Positions 34,450 to 43,746 of a DNA stretch of 64,000 nucleotides are shown here, piece by piece. Below the pieces are notes generated by a model that saw only the letters and a program-made list of their open reading frames with translations, was not told where the DNA came from and did not search any database. Each line of letters begins with the position of its first letter. Within the stretch, counting starts at the first letter, position 1. The position numbers were made by a program, and so were the translations under genes. Origin of the DNA: Phycisphaerales bacterium (lineage in GTDB: Bacteria > Planctomycetota > Phycisphaerae > Phycisphaerales > UBA1924); assembly GCA_019744815.1 (NCBI GenBank), contig JAIEUA010000006.1, forward strand, positions 62,001 to 126,000, read 5' to 3'.

Positions 34450-34549
34450 CCAGCCTCACCCATGCTCGGTCGAGCTTCCCTAGAGCGAGCCGGGGCGTCC
34501 CCGCCCCGGCACGGTTGCGCTGATTCGCGAGACGCGTTGCCAAAGCCGG

Positions 34550-34871
<322 letters not shown>

Positions 34872-34958
34872 AAAAGATCGGAACCGGGTCGAGTAACTGG
34901 GAGCAGCAGAGCACGGGGCGAGGACGCCCCGGCTCGCTGACGTGAACGGACTCGCGCG

Positions 34959-35801
<843 letters not shown>

Positions 35802-35921
35802 GCACACAACGTAGCACGAACGATCCGTGAGAGTGGAGGGCGTGTTGCGTGTCCAGCCAGCCAAATGTGCACAAACGCGTCCGCGGCCCCACGCTGGCGC
35901 GTGGGGTTCGTCAAGCGACGC

Positions 35922-36569
35922 TCACTTCAGCGTCTTGCTCAAAATCGCGCTGCGGTAGTTCGTGTACGGCCACTTCCAGTGCTCGACGAACCGGTACCCG
36001 CGCCGGATGTAGAAGTCGTACAGCTCGCGATCCGGCTCCGCCATCGACAGGCCGAGCTCCTTCGCGCCCTCTTCCACCGCGCGTCGTTCCACGATCTCCA
36101 GCAGCATCCGACCGATGCCGCAGCCCTGATAGTCGGGATCGACCGCCAGCTGCGAGAAGCTCGCGACCTCTTTCTTCTCGAACCACGGCGGGCCCTTGCT
36201 CTCCTCGCTCTCGTGGAAGAGGATCGTCCCGACCAGCTTCTGCTTGGTGCGCCCGTCGTCGAGCGGGAGGTGATCGACCGCGACGTAGCACTCGCCGCTG
36301 AAGACCCGCTTCTCGGTGATGTCGGCCGACTGACGACCCGCCAAAGGCTGCAGCCCCATGGCGACCTGCTTGGCGTACGCGCGGTGCAGGAGCGTGGTCA
36401 GCTCCTGCAGCGAATCGCTCGGCGACAGACGGCGGGTCGTGATGTTGGCGGCGTGCTGGCGTTCGAGCAACGGTGACACCGAGGGTTCGCCGCGGCGGGC
36501 GTCGCGGCCGTTGGTGCGAGAAGGAACTTCGATCGAGATCGCGCGGGCGCCGCCGCGGATGACGTTCAT
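35922..36569 (-). CDS. GNAT-family N-acetyltransferase
   Basis: 215 residues from ATG 36569 (MNVIRGGARAISIEVPSR). The acetyl-CoA-binding motif A is VDPDYQGCGIGRMLLEIVE, preceded by the strand FSQLAVDP and followed by ELYDFYIRRGYRFVEHW, which is the usual C-terminal motif B. The N-terminal part (TRRLSPSDSLQELTTLLHRAYAKQ) fits the start of the fold. It transfers acetyl from acetyl-CoA to an unknown amine. The gene is 350 bases downstream of the asparagine synthetase pair on the same strand and has hairpins in its upstream gap. Confidence 0.85.
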   Translation of the reverse strand: MNVIRGGARAISIEVPSRTNGRDARRGEPSVSPLLERQHAANITTRRLSPSDSLQELTTLLHRAYAKQVAMGLQPLAGRQSADITEKRVFSGECYVAVDHLPLDDGRTKQKLVGTILFHESEESKGPPWFEKKEVASFSQLAVDPDYQGCGIGRMLLEIVERRAVEEGAKELGLSMAEPDRELYDFYIRRGYRFVEHWKWPYTNYRSAILSKTLK

Positions 36570-36650
36570 GGGAAGAGGAGTGTACACAACAACTTCTGTC
36601 GGTAAACCGCCGCCCGGGTTTCGATCGCGTGAAATCCAACGAGTTGGGGT

Positions 36651-36739
36651 GCCACTGCTGGACCGGCTCGGCGGTCCGCCAGTGCGGCCGCGGGAACGAC
36701 GCCCTCGCACGGCTTGGCTCCAAAGCCGCCAAGCCGTGG
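36651..36739. repeat. Pair of palindromes in the gap before the acetyltransferase
   Basis: CCACTGCTGGACC...GGTCCGCCAGTG (36651-36683) and CACGGCTTGG-CTCCAAAGCCG-CCAAGCCGTG (36708-36738) lie side by side between the small helical protein and the acetyltransferase genes. The second resembles a terminator stem without a clear T-run. Confidence 0.65.
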
Positions 36740-36759
36740 CACCCGCCTCCGCGCCGCCG

Positions 36760-37056
36760 CTACCGCTTCGCGCTGATCTCCGCGATCAATGCCGCCAGTT
36801 TCTCGACGCTCTTGCTTTCGACGACCGCCAGCGCCTTCTTGGAATCGACCAGCACCTCGCCCGGCTTCCCCTGGCTCAGGTGGCCCAGCGCCAGATCGAC
36901 CTTGGCCCACAGCTTGTCCTTGGCCTTCTGGCTCTCGGCCAGGTAGAGCTCGCTGGCGGCTTCCTGCAGGGTGGTCAGGTGCCGCGTGTCCGCGTGCTCA
37001 TAAAAGCGGTTGATCGCGCCCTTCGCCTTCTTGCCGTAGTGCCCGCCGTAGGTCAT
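36760..37056 (-). CDS. Hypothetical small protein following asparagine synthetase
   Basis: 98 residues starting MTYGGHYGKKAKGAINRFYEHADTRHL, charged and largely helical, with no membrane segment or metal motif that I can recognise. The ATG (37056) is 26 bases after the asparagine synthetase stop on the same strand, so co-transcription is likely. The upstream part of the longer ORF that includes it is an out-of-frame shadow of asparagine synthetase. I do not recognise the family. Confidence 0.6.
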   Translation of the reverse strand: MTYGGHYGKKAKGAINRFYEHADTRHLTTLQEAASELYLAESQKAKDKLWAKVDLALGHLSQGKPGEVLVDSKKALAVVESKSVEKLAALIAEISAKR

Positions 37057-37082
37057 GGCCGATGGTACCCGTCCGAACCTGC

Positions 37083-38972
37083 TCAGGGCTCCGCGGTGCG
37101 GGTCGTCGCCGAGCTCGAGCGGCGTGCCCGCGTGTGCGCCTCCAGCGCCTCGAACCACAGCGCCAGGTTCAGCATCGGCCAGGCCAGGTGCCACAGCCGC
37201 GACGGGCCGGCGCACACGGCTTCGATGATCTCGGGGTTGTAGATCGTCCGCAGCCGCTCGCTCTCCAGGGCCGAACGCCGCGCCGTGCCGATCCAGTTCT
37301 GGAACGGCAGCGGGAAGCTCGCCTTCTCGCGCTCCAGCACGTTGGTGCTGAGCTTGGACGCGAACGCCTCGCGGAGCACGACCTTGGTGTCCTGCACCCG
37401 GCGCTGTCCGTCGCTGCGGGCGACGAACTTGCGGTGCATCGGCAAGCGCTCGGCCAGGCCCGCGACCACGACGTCGGCGAAGGGCGTGCGGCCCTCGACG
37501 CCCTCGAGCATCGCCGCGGAATCCAGCCGCAGGAGCAACGACGCGAGGTTGTTGCGACGCTGGAAGATCAGATGTGGCTGCAGCGGGTCGTGATGCCCGA
37601 GCATGGACGCCGCCTCTTCGCACTTCGCAAACTCGCGGGCGAAGTCGGCCCGCAGCGTCTCGGCGTGGCCGACGCCCTCGAGGAACGCGGGCGTGAACGC
37701 TTCGCCGTAGGACTCGGGCGTGAGCCAGGCGTTGGCGAGCATCTCGAACTCGCCGGGGGTGAGGCTTTGGTGGCGAGCCTGGAGCGGGTGCGAGCCGTCG
37801 TGGAACTGGACCGCGCCGAGGAGCGCGAGGTCGTAGCCGCCGAAGAGCTCGTCGGCGCCCTCGCCGCTGAGGGTGACGATGCAGCCGCGGGCCCGCAGGG
37901 TGCGGGCGACCTCGTTGATCGCGACCTCGTTGGGCGTGCTGAGCGGGAGCAGGGTCTTGGAGATGATCTCCTGCCAGCGGGATTCGAACAGCTCTTGGGT
38001 CACCACCGCTTCGGTGTGGACGGTGCCAATCTTCTCGGCGACGTGGCGGGCGAAGGCGAAATCGTCTTGCCCCGGGGCCGAGGCGCCCTTGGCGCCGGCG
38101 GCGAAGGAGAGCAGCTCCTTGCCGGCGAGGGTCTCTTTCGCGATGGTGGCGATGATGGAGCTGTCGAGCCCGCCCGAGAGCAGCGTGCACAGGGGCACAT
38201 CGCTGCGGAGGTGCCGACGCACGCTTTCCTCGATGGCCGCTCCGACATCGGCGCTGACGCGGGCGGTGAAGGCGTCCCACAGCGATCGCCGCGTGATGCG
38301 CAGTTCGCCGGGCGCGAAGCGCACCCGCAGCACGGCGCCGGGCTCAAGCAGCTTCACGCCCTCGATCAGCGTCCGCTCGGCGAACGAGGTCCGCGAAGTG
38401 GTGAGGTAGGACACCACGCCGAGGGGATCGGGCGTCGGCTCGATCAACGGGTGCTGCAAGATGGCCGCCATCTCGCTGGCGAAGACCAGTTCGGGCGCTC
38501 CGTCGCGGGTGACCTCGGCCAGGTAGAGCGGCTTGATGCCCAACGGGTCCCGTGCCAGCCAAGCGACCCGTCGCTCCAGGTCCACGGCACACAGCGCAAA
38601 CATGCCCCGCAGCTTGTCGAACGCGTGCTCGCCGAAGACCCCGAACGCCGCGAGCACCGTCTCGGTGTCGCTCTGGGTGCGGAACTGGACGCCCATGCGG
38701 GTCAGCTCGGCCCGCAGCTCGGCGTCGTTGTACAGCTCGCCGTTGTAGACGATCGCGAAGCGGCCGTCGGACGAGACCATGGGTTGGCTCGCCTCGGCGG
38801 AGAGGTCCACGACCGCGAGGCGTCGGTGCCCGAGGACGCAGCCGGGGCGTTCCAGCAGCCCCTCGCCGTCGGGCCCGCGGTGGGCCATGCGGTCGCGCAT
38901 GGCGACCACGGCGTCCCGCCGCGACGGATCAGGTTGACGAGAGGACGACAGAATGCCCGCGATGCCGCACAT
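37083..38972 (-). CDS. asnB: Asparagine synthetase, glutamine-hydrolysing
   Basis: 629 residues from ATG 38972. The glutaminase N-terminus is MCGIAGILSS with Cys2 as nucleophile after Met removal, followed by HRGPDGEG and VYNGELYND. The synthetase domain has the PP-loop SGGLDSSIIATIAKE and the nucleotide motif SGEGADELFGGYD. It makes asparagine from aspartate, ATP and glutamine in the cytoplasm. Length is normal for AsnB. A short helical gene follows at 26 bases. In some surface-polysaccharide loci, AsnB homologs amidate sugars, but nothing here shows that. Confidence 0.95.
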   Translation of the reverse strand: MCGIAGILSSSRQPDPSRRDAVVAMRDRMAHRGPDGEGLLERPGCVLGHRRLAVVDLSAEASQPMVSSDGRFAIVYNGELYNDAELRAELTRMGVQFRTQSDTETVLAAFGVFGEHAFDKLRGMFALCAVDLERRVAWLARDPLGIKPLYLAEVTRDGAPELVFASEMAAILQHPLIEPTPDPLGVVSYLTTSRTSFAERTLIEGVKLLEPGAVLRVRFAPGELRITRRSLWDAFTARVSADVGAAIEESVRRHLRSDVPLCTLLSGGLDSSIIATIAKETLAGKELLSFAAGAKGASAPGQDDFAFARHVAEKIGTVHTEAVVTQELFESRWQEIISKTLLPLSTPNEVAINEVARTLRARGCIVTLSGEGADELFGGYDLALLGAVQFHDGSHPLQARHQSLTPGEFEMLANAWLTPESYGEAFTPAFLEGVGHAETLRADFAREFAKCEEAASMLGHHDPLQPHLIFQRRNNLASLLLRLDSAAMLEGVEGRTPFADVVVAGLAERLPMHRKFVARSDGQRRVQDTKVVLREAFASKLSTNVLEREKASFPLPFQNWIGTARRSALESERLRTIYNPEIIEAVCAGPSRLWHLAWPMLNLALWFEALEAHTRARRSSSATTRTAEP

Positions 38973-39083
38973 CGGAGCGAATATCGGCGGAATCGGGGGT
39001 GGGTCATCGAAGTCCGCGGGCCGTCTCTTCACACTCTGCGTCGAATGAGCCTGTGCACAGCGGGCGTAGGGACTCGGATGTCT

Positions 39084-39308
39084 TTCGCCCGGCAGGGCGC
39101 ACGACCGTTGCCGGCGGCTTCAGCCGCCGGTCAAGTCCTCCTGTTCTGTGTTCGCCCCGGAGGGGCGGACGAGTGCCGGGTTCCATCATCACCCGCGTCT
39201 ATCTCGCCTCGTCCGCCCTTTGCCGGGGCGGAAAGACACAGAAAAGCACCAAAGCACGCACCGGCAGATGAATCTGCCGGCAACAGTCGTGCGCCCTGCC
39301 GGGCGGAA
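39084..39308. repeat. Long inverted repeat element LIR-5 (39084-39308)
   Basis: TTCGCCCGGCAGGGCGCACGACCGTTGCCGGC at the left is mirrored by GCCGGCAACAGTCGTGCGCCCTGCCGGGCGGAA at the right; inside, GTTCGCCCCGGAGGGGCGGACGAG is mirrored by CTCGTCCGCCCTTTGCCGGGGCGG. It fills most of the gap between asnB and the CusF-like gene. The remaining 38973-39083 and 39309-39460 show no gene; a short ORF at 39189-39446 is part of the repeat. Confidence 0.85.
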
Positions 39309-39460
39309 GGCAGGGCCGGAACTCGGTCGTTCGGCAACCATGGCGCCGCGTCCAGCATGGTGGCGCCCGAACCTCACCCCCGAACTTCGTTCCAGCCGAT
39401 TCGTACTGGCAACGCCCCGCTCGCGTATCCCAATGATCTGCCGCACCTTGGAGTCTCCCC

Positions 39461-40075
39461 ATGCACGCCGCTCTCCGCCTCGTCGCGCTGATGACCATCC
39501 TGCCCCTCGTGGCCTCCTGCGGCGAGCAGCCCCAGGCCAAGAAGCAAACCCAGGCTCCGATCTCGCCCATCGAAGCCAAGCCCGAAGCGAATCCCAGCAC
39601 CACGACCGAGACCATGACGCCGCCGAGCGCTGAGGTCAAGCCGGAAGCCAAGCCGGAGACCAAGCCGGAACCGAAGCCCGAAGCCCCCGCCGTGCCGGCC
39701 AATCCGACCTACTCCACCCGCGGCGAGATCGTCTCGCTGCCCGGCATCGAGGGCGACGCGCTCAAGCTCCATCACGAGCGCATCCCGACGTTCGCCAACA
39801 AAGACGGCAAGGTCGGCAAGGACTCGCAGGGCAAGCCGGGCATGAAGCCCATGACGATGCCCTTCGGCAAGTCGCCGGGCGTGTCGTACGAGGGACTCAA
39901 GATCGGCGACAAGATCGCGGTGGTCTTCGAAGTGAACTGGGCCGCGGAACGCCCCGACCAGCGCATCGTGATCACCAAGGTCGAGAAGCTCGCGGCCGAC
40001 ACCAAGCTCGACTTCGAGGGACAGCCTTCGATCAACGACCCCAAGCCGACGACGCCGCCGAAGGAACCGAAGTAA
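39461..40075 (+). CDS. Lipoprotein with CusF-like copper-binding domain
   Basis: 204 residues. Lipobox LPLVASC (Cys20) marks a lipoprotein, followed by a Lys/Pro/Glu-rich linker (KPEAKPETKPEPKPEA). The C-terminal domain has TYSTRGEIVSLPG, LKLHHERIP, GMKPMTMPF and GLKIGDKIAVVFEV, the CusF order His...Met-x-Met. The Trp that normally stacks on copper is missing and a 15-residue insertion (NKDGKVGKDSQGKPG) sits there. A role in periplasmic copper binding or efflux is likely, but no efflux genes are adjacent. GGAG is upstream of the ATG. Confidence 0.8.
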   Translation: MHAALRLVALMTILPLVASCGEQPQAKKQTQAPISPIEAKPEANPSTTTETMTPPSAEVKPEAKPETKPEPKPEAPAVPANPTYSTRGEIVSLPGIEGDALKLHHERIPTFANKDGKVGKDSQGKPGMKPMTMPFGKSPGVSYEGLKIGDKIAVVFEVNWAAERPDQRIVITKVEKLAADTKLDFEGQPSINDPKPTTPPKEPK

Positions 40076-40248
40076 GAGCCGCGGCTCGCGTCCGAGAACG
40101 GCGTGCGTTGCGTTCCGTGCGGATCACGCCGCGCCTCTTTCGGATCGATCGGCAAGTCGCACCCAAGACACGGCCCACGCCCACCGATGCGCGATCCCGA
40201 TGCGCCGCCTGCGCCCTCGCGGCGGCCGTGCCCGCGATCGGAGGCGTC

Positions 40249-40674
40249 ATGGCCATCGAGCACATCATGTCGCGGCACGTCGTCACGGTGCAGCTCGACG
40301 ACACGCTCAAGCAGGTCCGCGATCTCTTCGCCGCGTTCCGCTTCCATCACCTGCTCGTGCTCGAACACGGCAAGCTGGTCGGCATCGTGTCGGACCGCGA
40401 TCTGCTCGCGAACATCAGTCCATTCATCGGCAAGATGCAGGAAAAGCCGATCGACGTCGCGAGCCTGCAGAAGCACGTGCACCAGATCATGTCGCGCCAC
40501 GTCATCACCGTCACGCCTTCGACCGCGCTGCAGGACGCCGCCAAGCTCATGCTCGACCGCAGCATTTCGTGCCTGCCGGTCGTCGATGCCGAGCAGCGCG
40601 TGGTCGGAATCGTGACCTGGCGCGATCTGCTCCGCGGCGCGTACGGCATCGAGCCCGCGAAGAGTGCGGCGTAG
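40249..40674 (+). CDS. Two-CBS-domain protein
   Basis: 141 residues from ATG 40249 (GGAGG upstream), two CBS modules each about 60 residues: IMSRHVVTVQLDDTLKQV with LVGIVSDRDLL, and IMSRHVITVTPSTALQDA with VVGIVTWRDLLRGAYG. CBS pairs bind adenine nucleotides and regulate a partner. Nothing else is fused to it, so it may act in trans. The longer ORF start would add an unlikely basic tail and is rejected. Confidence 0.9.
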   Translation: MAIEHIMSRHVVTVQLDDTLKQVRDLFAAFRFHHLLVLEHGKLVGIVSDRDLLANISPFIGKMQEKPIDVASLQKHVHQIMSRHVITVTPSTALQDAAKLMLDRSISCLPVVDAEQRVVGIVTWRDLLRGAYGIEPAKSAA

Positions 40675-40860
40675 CGTCGCGAACAGGCGGCTGGGCGACG
40701 ATCGCCACGCGTGATTGCCCAGCTTGCCACGCTCGAAACTTGGGCAAGGGGTAACCCCTGATCCGGCGTCTTGTTCGCCATTGAGCGCTCGGTCCCGCGT
40801 CCCGTCGCAGTCGTTCGGGGCTTCCGCCGATGCTGCGCCGACGCGCCGCCGCGTCGACTG

Positions 40861-42285
40861 ATGGAACGCCCCGCGTCCATCTCGATTCAGATCAGCCCCG
40901 ACTCTGCCGAGGCCGTGGCGACGTTTCCGATCGGGCCGGTCGACGCCGAGGCGGTCCGAGCCGCCGCCGCGAAGGCCGGCGTCGATCTCAACCCTGAAGT
41001 TCGCGCGACGATCGAGTCGCTTGCCGCCGCACACGCCACGGATGCACCGGCGTCGGCCGTGATCGCCCGGGCCACCCCGCCCCGCCACGGCGAGGACGGA
41101 CGCATCGAGTGGGCGGAGAACATGAATCCCCGTGCCGCTCGCGATGAAGGCGCCAAAACCGATCACTACACCGGCGCGCGCTACGTGCGAGTCGCTCTGG
41201 GCGCCACGATTGCCACGCTTGTTCCGCCCACCGAGGGCACGCCGGGCCGCGATGTGCGTGGCCAGACCATCTCGCCGACCCGCGGCAAGCCCGCGGTGCT
41301 GCGCGCCGGCGACGGCGTGATGCTCGGCACCGAATCGCGCCTGGTCGCCAAGCGCGCCGGGATTGTGATCCTGCAGGACGACGAGATCCGCGTCTCCGAC
41401 ACGCTCGAGATCAACGGCGGCGTGGACTTCGCCGTCGGACACATCGACTTCGAAGGACACGTCCACATCGCCAAGGGCATCGGGCCGGGGTTCCGCGTCC
41501 GCGCCCGCGGCGACATCCGCGTCGGCGATCTGGTCGAGCCCTGCGACATTCTCTGCGGCGGATCGCTGGATTGCCGAAGCGGTATCGCCGGCCACGGCCG
41601 CGGCACGATCTCGGTCGCGCGGTCGGCACGGGTCGGACACATGGAACAGGTCAAGGGTGTCGTCCGCGAAGACCTGATCGTCGATCGCGAGATCATCGAC
41701 TGCAATCTCATCGTCGGACGCGATCTGAACAGCCCCAGCGCCACCGTGCTCGGCGGCTCGATCGAGGTCACCGGCTCGGTGCGCATCGCCACACTCGGAT
41801 CGGAACGCTCACCGGTGACCGTCCTGTGCGTCGGCGACGCGCCGCTGCTCCGCGGGGCGCGGCTCGAAGCCAAGAACGCGGTCGTGAAGTTCCAGACCCA
41901 GCTCGACACGCTGACCGAGCAGCGACGCATGATCCAGCTCAACCCCAAGCCCTCCGCGGCCGATCGCGAGCGGATGTGCGAACTCGAGTACGAACTCAAC
42001 GCGGCGGAAAAGGGACACGCCGAGGCATCGGCGCGTCTCGCCGACCTCGACGCCCGCTTCAACGCTCAAGCGAAGGTCGACATCCACATCGGCAAGATGA
42101 TCCATCCCGGCGTTCGCATCAAGATCGGCGACCGCACGGCGAGCTTCACCAAGCCCGTCCGCGGGCCGCTCGCGATCTGTTGGAACGAGCAGCACCAGCT
42201 GGTGATTGTGCCCTCGGGCGGCACGCCGCAGGAGCTGTCGCGGGTCGCGCGGGTCGAGCGCTTCGCGCCCGCCGCGGCGGCGTGA
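40861..42285 (+). CDS. FapA/DUF342-family protein
   Basis: 474 residues from ATG 40861. It carries the FapA-type beta-helix core seen as VRVALGATIATLVPPTEGTPGRDVRG and repeated GDIRVGD/GSIEVTG blocks, then an alpha-helical coiled-coil (FQTQLDTLTEQRRMIQL...ELEYELNAAEKGHAE) and a final beta part ending KIGDRTASFTKP. DUF342 proteins are cytoplasmic, often linked to flagellar, polar or kinase regulation; the exact role is not known. The gene follows the CBS gene at about 190 bases and is convergent with the next. Confidence 0.85.
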   Translation: MERPASISIQISPDSAEAVATFPIGPVDAEAVRAAAAKAGVDLNPEVRATIESLAAAHATDAPASAVIARATPPRHGEDGRIEWAENMNPRAARDEGAKTDHYTGARYVRVALGATIATLVPPTEGTPGRDVRGQTISPTRGKPAVLRAGDGVMLGTESRLVAKRAGIVILQDDEIRVSDTLEINGGVDFAVGHIDFEGHVHIAKGIGPGFRVRARGDIRVGDLVEPCDILCGGSLDCRSGIAGHGRGTISVARSARVGHMEQVKGVVREDLIVDREIIDCNLIVGRDLNSPSATVLGGSIEVTGSVRIATLGSERSPVTVLCVGDAPLLRGARLEAKNAVVKFQTQLDTLTEQRRMIQLNPKPSAADRERMCELEYELNAAEKGHAEASARLADLDARFNAQAKVDIHIGKMIHPGVRIKIGDRTASFTKPVRGPLAICWNEQHQLVIVPSGGTPQELSRVARVERFAPAAAA

Positions 42286-42329
42286 ACGCTACCGGTTCAA
42301 CACCCTTTCGGGCCAAAAGTCACCTCGGA

Positions 42330-43331
42330 CTACTTGCGCTCTCCTTCAGCGTTCTTCTCGTCGGCACCTTCGTTCGGTCTGGCGTTCGCCTTGTCATCCT
42401 CCATTGGCCGCAGACGCATCGAGATGTCGTAGGTCGCGGTCATCGGCATTTTCTGACCGGCGGTCGTCATCTCCATCTCGGCCTTCGAAGTTCCGGTCAT
42501 GGACGAGGTCCACGGCATCATCTCACGGAACCGGATCGAGCAGCGTCCGCTCATCTCGCTCGCGAGCGATCTGGCCACGCCCTCCACGCCCGCGGGCAGG
42601 TTCTCCATCTTGGCGTCCGGCGTTGCCAGCGACTGCTCGACGGTGACTGTGAGGATGGCACCCCGCTCGCCCAAGCTCGCGACCCGGTACACGTAGCGTT
42701 GCCGCAGCGGGAGCCCGTTCATCTTGAGCTCGCTGCTCACCGCCCAACGCGCGTCCACGCCCACGGCCTCTTCCGGGAACGGCACGGACATCTGCGAGAA
42801 TGACTGCTTCATCGAATCGAGCATCGCCAGCATCTGCGGATTGGTCGACTTCGTCTGCACCTTCCCTTCGGTCTGAAAGCCGCGGGGCGAGACGCGTGCC
42901 GAGACTCGAGTGCCGGCCATGTCGGCGAGTTGGGCTTTGAGCATCGCCTGCATCGCCGGAGTCATGTCCGCGGTGTCGAATGTGGCCTCGCCCATCTCGG
43001 CGGAGTATCGCGCGTGGAACTCGGCGTCGACCGACTCGATCTCGCCGCGCATCGCCACCGAGATCGTCGGCGTCGGCACCTCGGGCATCGGTTCCCCGTT
43101 GATGCTCATCCGCACGCCCATGCGCATCGACATCACGCGCTCGAACGTGTCGCCCTTCTGAAAGGTGAGCCGCAGCGGCGTCCGGGGTTCCTTGCCCGCG
43201 TCCAGAAGCTCGACCTTTGGCGGCGTGTCCGCCGCGGTCGGAAGACGTGCCGGATTCTCCGGGGCCGCCCACGCCTGAAATGATGCACCAATGAGCACAA
43301 CCGCCGCCACCAGCCAATGAGAGTGCTTCAT
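42330..43331 (-). CDS. Secreted protein, possibly DUF6263 family
   Basis: 333 residues with a clear signal peptide (SHWLVAAVVLIGASFQAWA). The domain opens RTPLRLTFQKGDTFERVMSMRMGVRMSINGEP and contains RYVYRVASLGERGAILTVTVEQ, an arrangement I connect tentatively with DUF6263, a periplasmic family of unknown function. The tail is charged and rich in Asn/Lys. Many Met residues occur in pairs (MSMRMGVRM, EMEMTT), which could be incidental. It is convergent with the FapA-like gene. Confidence 0.7.
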   Translation of the reverse strand: MKHSHWLVAAVVLIGASFQAWAAPENPARLPTAADTPPKVELLDAGKEPRTPLRLTFQKGDTFERVMSMRMGVRMSINGEPMPEVPTPTISVAMRGEIESVDAEFHARYSAEMGEATFDTADMTPAMQAMLKAQLADMAGTRVSARVSPRGFQTEGKVQTKSTNPQMLAMLDSMKQSFSQMSVPFPEEAVGVDARWAVSSELKMNGLPLRQRYVYRVASLGERGAILTVTVEQSLATPDAKMENLPAGVEGVARSLASEMSGRCSIRFREMMPWTSSMTGTSKAEMEMTTAGQKMPMTATYDISMRLRPMEDDKANARPNEGADEKNAEGERK

Positions 43332-43445
43332 GGCCGGAGAGTATCAGAGGTGATCCCCGAGATGCAGGCCCGCGCTGGTTGCAGCGTCCGCCTCGGAAGA
43401 AACCGGAGCCTGGAAGGCCCCGCCCCGGGAACGCATGCTCACAAC

Positions 43446-43492
43446 GAAAAAAAGCCCCGGCGCCGCGAGCATTCACTCGTGTGCGCCGGGTC
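43446..43492 (-). terminator. Strong intrinsic terminator, far downstream of the glycosylase
   Basis: On the minus strand, ACCCGGCGCACACGAGTGAATGCTCGCGGCGCCGGGGC is a long stem followed by TTTTTTT. It ends a minus-strand transcript 255 bases after the uracil-DNA glycosylase stop. The space between (43493-43746) has no ORF I trust and could be a 3' UTR or a small RNA. A short palindrome (43404-43425) lies just beyond the hairpin. Confidence 0.8.
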
Positions 43493-43746
43493 TCGTGGGG
43501 GTCGTTTCGATCTCGAGCATCGCGGCGAACACGCGCGAGCGACAGAATGCCGCCCGCCCCGGATCCCCGCGCCGATCCGTGAGCAGTGACCGATACGGGC
43601 ATCGCAACCCTCGGTTCCGGCGTGGTTCCGCGAATCTGCACAAATCTGAACACGCCCGTCCGGAACCCGCCCGGCCGCATTATGGCTCGACTGGGGGGCC
43701 CCGGTGCCCGTGTCGACCCACCACGCCCGCACCACCCCCGCTCCAC

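Noticed and set aside
36760-38280. 506-residue ORF joined to the small protein after asnB
   Set aside because: All but the last 98 residues are an out-of-frame reading of asnB.
39189-39446. 85-residue minus-strand ORF in the asnB gap
   Set aside because: It lies within the long inverted repeat and reads through both arms.
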